64,000 nucleotides of DNA. It comes from an uncultured Erythrobacter sp. GTDB taxonomy: Bacteria; Pseudomonadota; Alphaproteobacteria; Sphingomonadales; Sphingomonadaceae. Position numbers and translations under genes: made by a program. The stretch lies in NCBI GenBank assembly GCA_947488325.1, contig CANKYZ010000007.1:1-64000 (forward strand). Reading direction: 5' to 3'. The notes beneath the pieces are model-generated. The model searched no databases. It was given only the letters and a program-made list of their open reading frames with translations, and was not told where the DNA came from. This document shows positions 60,984-64,000 of this stretch, piece by piece (position 1 is the stretch's first letter; every line of letters begins with the position of its first letter).

Positions 60984-63900
60984 TCAGAACTCGTAACGAG
61001 CACCGATCTGGATGCGCCAGGCAGAAGCGTTAATCGCAATGTCATTGTCATCATCGGGGTTGAAGCCGCCAAGAACATACCGCCCTTGATTATCAACGCC
61101 GCCGACCGACAGACGATCATCCGGATCCATGCTATCTGGATCATCAATGTTAATTCCAGCATCAACGACATCAACAAGCCCGTTAAAGCCACCGCGTGAA
61201 CGCAGAATGTTCCAGCTGCTATCCAGAAGATTCAGGAAGTTTGAGAAGTCAGCAAAAACCTCAATCCGATCATCGGCAATACCGGTCAGACTGCCAATGA
61301 ATGGTATTTCTTGGCTAATCCGCAAATCTAGATCGAAATGCCAATCGTTGCGGCAGGTGTTGCGTTCAATCGACTCACCGCTTTCAAACGAGCATCCTGA
61401 TGACCCAACATAGTCGACAACGCTTTGAACGGCCTCGCCCTGAGCGGCAATCAGGGCCGCCTGCTGCGTGGCTGTGAAGCCCATGCCACTAAAGTCAGAG
61501 ATATTGCCATCGCTCACCCCAGTCGGAATATACAACAATGCGTTATCCGAACCTGAAGCGCTGTCATTGAAGACGCCACCGCCATCAAAGGTCAGGCTGT
61601 AAGGGCGGCCTTCACGTGCACGGAAGAAGATACCAAGGCTAGTATCATAGTCCTTGATGAACTCCTCACGAAATGCGAGCGACATGGTGAAGTTATGGCG
61701 CGTTTCAGAGGTTGCAGTCGACACAGCAGGATCCTGACGGTCGAATGCGCCTGTAACGTCGAATGACGAGGTCGCCGTCGAAGACTGGTTGTTGCGGGCA
61801 TTCTCCGAATCGGTAAAGGCATATCCGAAGTTAAACCGGGTGCTGCCGCCAGAAGTGAACACGCCGCCGTCAAAACTCTTCGACAAGATCACTGAGAAGC
61901 TGTGCGATTCCGAGCTACGCCCATTGGTCAGCTGGATGTTGTCGTCACGGCGCGTGCCGAAACACTCAGCTGTGACATTGGAGTAGGTCGCTCCCGTGCC
62001 GCCATTGCCATCAAGCGTGGCGTTACAACCAGTTTGCGTTGCATCGATTGCGCGGTAAATTGGACGACCATCAACGGTGAAGCCGTTGATGCCAAGATCG
62101 GGGTTCACAGCTTGCGAAAGATCTACAAAGTTCAGCGTGTCGTTGAACCGTGAGTAGATGTAATCGAGGTTTAGGTTCCAATCGCTGAAAAAGCCCGTTT
62201 CCGTGCCGAATGTCGTATTGAAACCAAGATTGGCACGAACCACTGTCGGCACGTCGAGATCGGGGTCAGTCGACTGAATGTCGGCGCCGCCCTGTTCGGC
62301 CGTCTGTACAGCAGCATTGATCGCACATTGCGGAATGCCTGTGAATGTGCCTCCATTCAGAACAGATATCTGATCGGTATCTGGGTCCGTAATCCCCAGC
62401 TCTGCCGGAGTACAATCGCCAGTGTCGCCGTTCGCGCTCGAGAAACCGTTATTCGAAAACGCATTGGAGAAATACACGACTGGGTCACCACCGGAGAAGA
62501 TACCCACGCCGCCAGTTACCCGACTGTTCGAAAAGAAGCCGTCATTGTCGAGTTCATATGTGGCCGAAAAACGCGGCAGAATTACCGGGTCAATACTTGC
62601 GAATGAGACAGCATTGGTGAAACCATAGCGGTCGGTGAATTGCGGATTGGCGCGCGGCGCATCACCATCATACAGTTGCACACGGATACCGGCATTGACC
62701 GAAAGTTGATCTGTCGCCTGCCATTCGTCCTGAGCATAAACCGAGTATATCTGACGGCTGAACAATGCAGCGGCATTGTTGATGTCGCCCCCGGCAGCAG
62801 CAGCGATGGTTGCACCGCCATTGTCGCCATTCACAAGATCATCGGAGTCATCAAACACGCTTGGCGAACCATCACCAATGGCAAGAAGGCCAGCTTCAAA
62901 GTCTGCTAGGTTTTGGAAAAACAGTGAGCCTGTCGCGTTGATGGCGAACAGATTAAAGACCTCAAGATCATTAACCTCAGCACCAAATTTCAGGAAGTGA
63001 TCATTGCCAGCATCAATATTGATCTGGAAACGTGCTTGGTCGATCTGGGTGTCAAGTTGGTTGGCCGAACGGAAAATACCTGGGCCGGTTGCCAAGCGCC
63101 CATTTTGACCAAGGCCATTACCATTTTCGTCGATTCCGAATAGCGTACTACCATCATTGTCGAGACCGACAACAAGGCGTGGGGTCGGATTTGCAGCTTG
63201 CGCTTCGCCAAATCCAACCGGTCCTTGAACGTCCCCAACTTCTGCGCGGCTAATGCGCAGTTCGGTTGAGATTGTATCGCTCCAGTCGGAGTAAAGCCGA
63301 ACCGAATAATAATCTGAGATCGTGCCTTCGTCTTCGAAGCTGTTGAAACCACCAAGTTCCTGGCCGCCGAAATCAGGTTCAATATTGGTTTCTTCCAACC
63401 GCTGATAGCTCGCTTCTAGACGATGATCATCGTTGATGATCGCATCAAGACGGCCAAAGTAACGCACTGCGCTCTCGGCAAGCTGAGTTGGGTAAGGACC
63501 AATGTCCTGACCGTAAACATCACGCGCGATACGAGCGAAATCATCGAACTGTTCCTGAGTTACGAATTCAGCTTCATTGGTGAAGCCAGCGCCGAACGGA
63601 CCGAAATTGTTGCCATCTCCCAGATCGGTTTCTTCGTAACCAACCGAGAAAAACAGCCGATCCGGAATGATTGGACCGTCAAGAGTTGCGCCCCAGCGTG
63701 TTTCTTCGCCAGCGTTAAGCGGACTGCCGTCGATGCTGTTAGCGAACAAACCCTGGTCGAAATAGGTGATGAAGGCAGAACCACTGAACCGATTTCCGCC
63801 AGCCTTGGTCACAACGTTCACAAGACAGCCGGTGAATTCTGAATATTCAACGTCAAACGGAGCAAATTCAACCGAAACCTGATCAACGACGTCAAACGGG

Positions 63901-64000
63901 AGCGGCAGTGAGTTGCGCGCTGCAAACGGCGTACCGTTTAGGCCGAAAACGTCAGCCTGCACGATGCCATCAACAGTGAATGTGTTCGAGCGGTCATTGC
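60984..64000 (-). CDS. TonB-dependent receptor, Oar-like; truncated at window edge
   Basis: Frame continues through 64000 (NDRSNTFTVDGIVQADVFGLNGTPFAARNS...); VDQVSVEFAPFDVEYSEFTGCLVNVVTKAGGNRFSG; C-terminal INASAWRIQIGARYEF. Confidence 0.92.
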   Translation of the reverse strand, partial: NDRSNTFTVDGIVQADVFGLNGTPFAARNSLPLPFDVVDQVSVEFAPFDVEYSEFTGCLVNVVTKAGGNRFSGSAFITYFDQGLFANSIDGSPLNAGEETRWGATLDGPIIPDRLFFSVGYEETDLGDGNNFGPFGAGFTNEAEFVTQEQFDDFARIARDVYGQDIGPYPTQLAESAVRYFGRLDAIINDDHRLEASYQRLEETNIEPDFGGQELGGFNSFEDEGTISDYYSVRLYSDWSDTISTELRISRAEVGDVQGPVGFGEAQAANPTPRLVVGLDNDGSTLFGIDENGNGLGQNGRLATGPGIFRSANQLDTQIDQARFQINIDAGNDHFLKFGAEVNDLEVFNLFAINATGSLFFQNLADFEAGLLAIGDGSPSVFDDSDDLVNGDNGGATIAAAAGGDINNAAALFSRQIYSVYAQDEWQATDQLSVNAGIRVQLYDGDAPRANPQFTDRYGFTNAVSFASIDPVILPRFSATYELDNDGFFSNSRVTGGVGIFSGGDPVVYFSNAFSNNGFSSANGDTGDCTPAELGITDPDTDQISVLNGGTFTGIPQCAINAAVQTAEQGGADIQSTDPDLDVPTVVRANLGFNTTFGTETGFFSDWNLNLDYIYSRFNDTLNFVDLSQAVNPDLGINGFTVDGRPIYRAIDATQTGCNATLDGNGGTGATYSNVTAECFGTRRDDNIQLTNGRSSESHSFSVILSKSFDGGVFTSGGSTRFNFGYAFTDSENARNNQSSTATSSFDVTGAFDRQDPAVSTATSETRHNFTMSLAFREEFIKDYDTSLGIFFRAREGRPYSLTFDGGGVFNDSASGSDNALLYIPTGVSDGNISDFSGMGFTATQQAALIAAQGEAVQSVVDYVGSSGCSFESGESIERNTCRNDWHFDLDLRISQEIPFIGSLTGIADDRIEVFADFSNFLNLLDSSWNILRSRGGFNGLVDVVDAGINIDDPDSMDPDDRLSVGGVDNQGRYVLGGFNPDDDNDIAINASAWRIQIGARYEF

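Overview
This 64-kb window looks like chromosome from a Sphingomonadales/Erythrobacteraceae-type alphaproteobacterium. That placement is inferred from gene content; no 16S is present. The left edge is a 77-nt poly-C run, probably an assembly artefact, and the right edge cuts a TonB-dependent receptor (TBDR) gene. Recognisable content: an isochorismatase-like gene divergent from a CadC-type wHTH/TPR regulator; two tandem cytochrome P460-type lipoproteins; OsmC; a decayed IS3 transposase; S9 and M14 peptidases; a RluE-like pseudouridine synthase; a RoxA/YcfD-like JmjC oxygenase; an ABC-F ATPase; four TBDRs; hppD; a catabolic block (two thiolases, crotonase, acyl-CoA dehydrogenase, Baeyer-Villiger-type monooxygenase); rplA, rplK, nusG, secE and tRNA-Trp, split by other genes; aat; recX; a stand-alone fatty acyl-AMP ligase; a TelA/XpaC pair; mannose nucleotide-sugar genes; tonB; and a MASE1 hybrid histidine kinase. 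I found no CRISPR array, prophage or recognisable defence island, and nothing I can call a clearly new system. The best leads are an alpha/beta-hydrolase frame with two in-frame stops but intact catalytic motifs, a Cys-rich insert in the hybrid kinase, the tandem P460 pair, several perfect palindromes in divergent promoters, a motif shared by two TBDR promoters, and the interrupted secE-nusG-rplKA locus.
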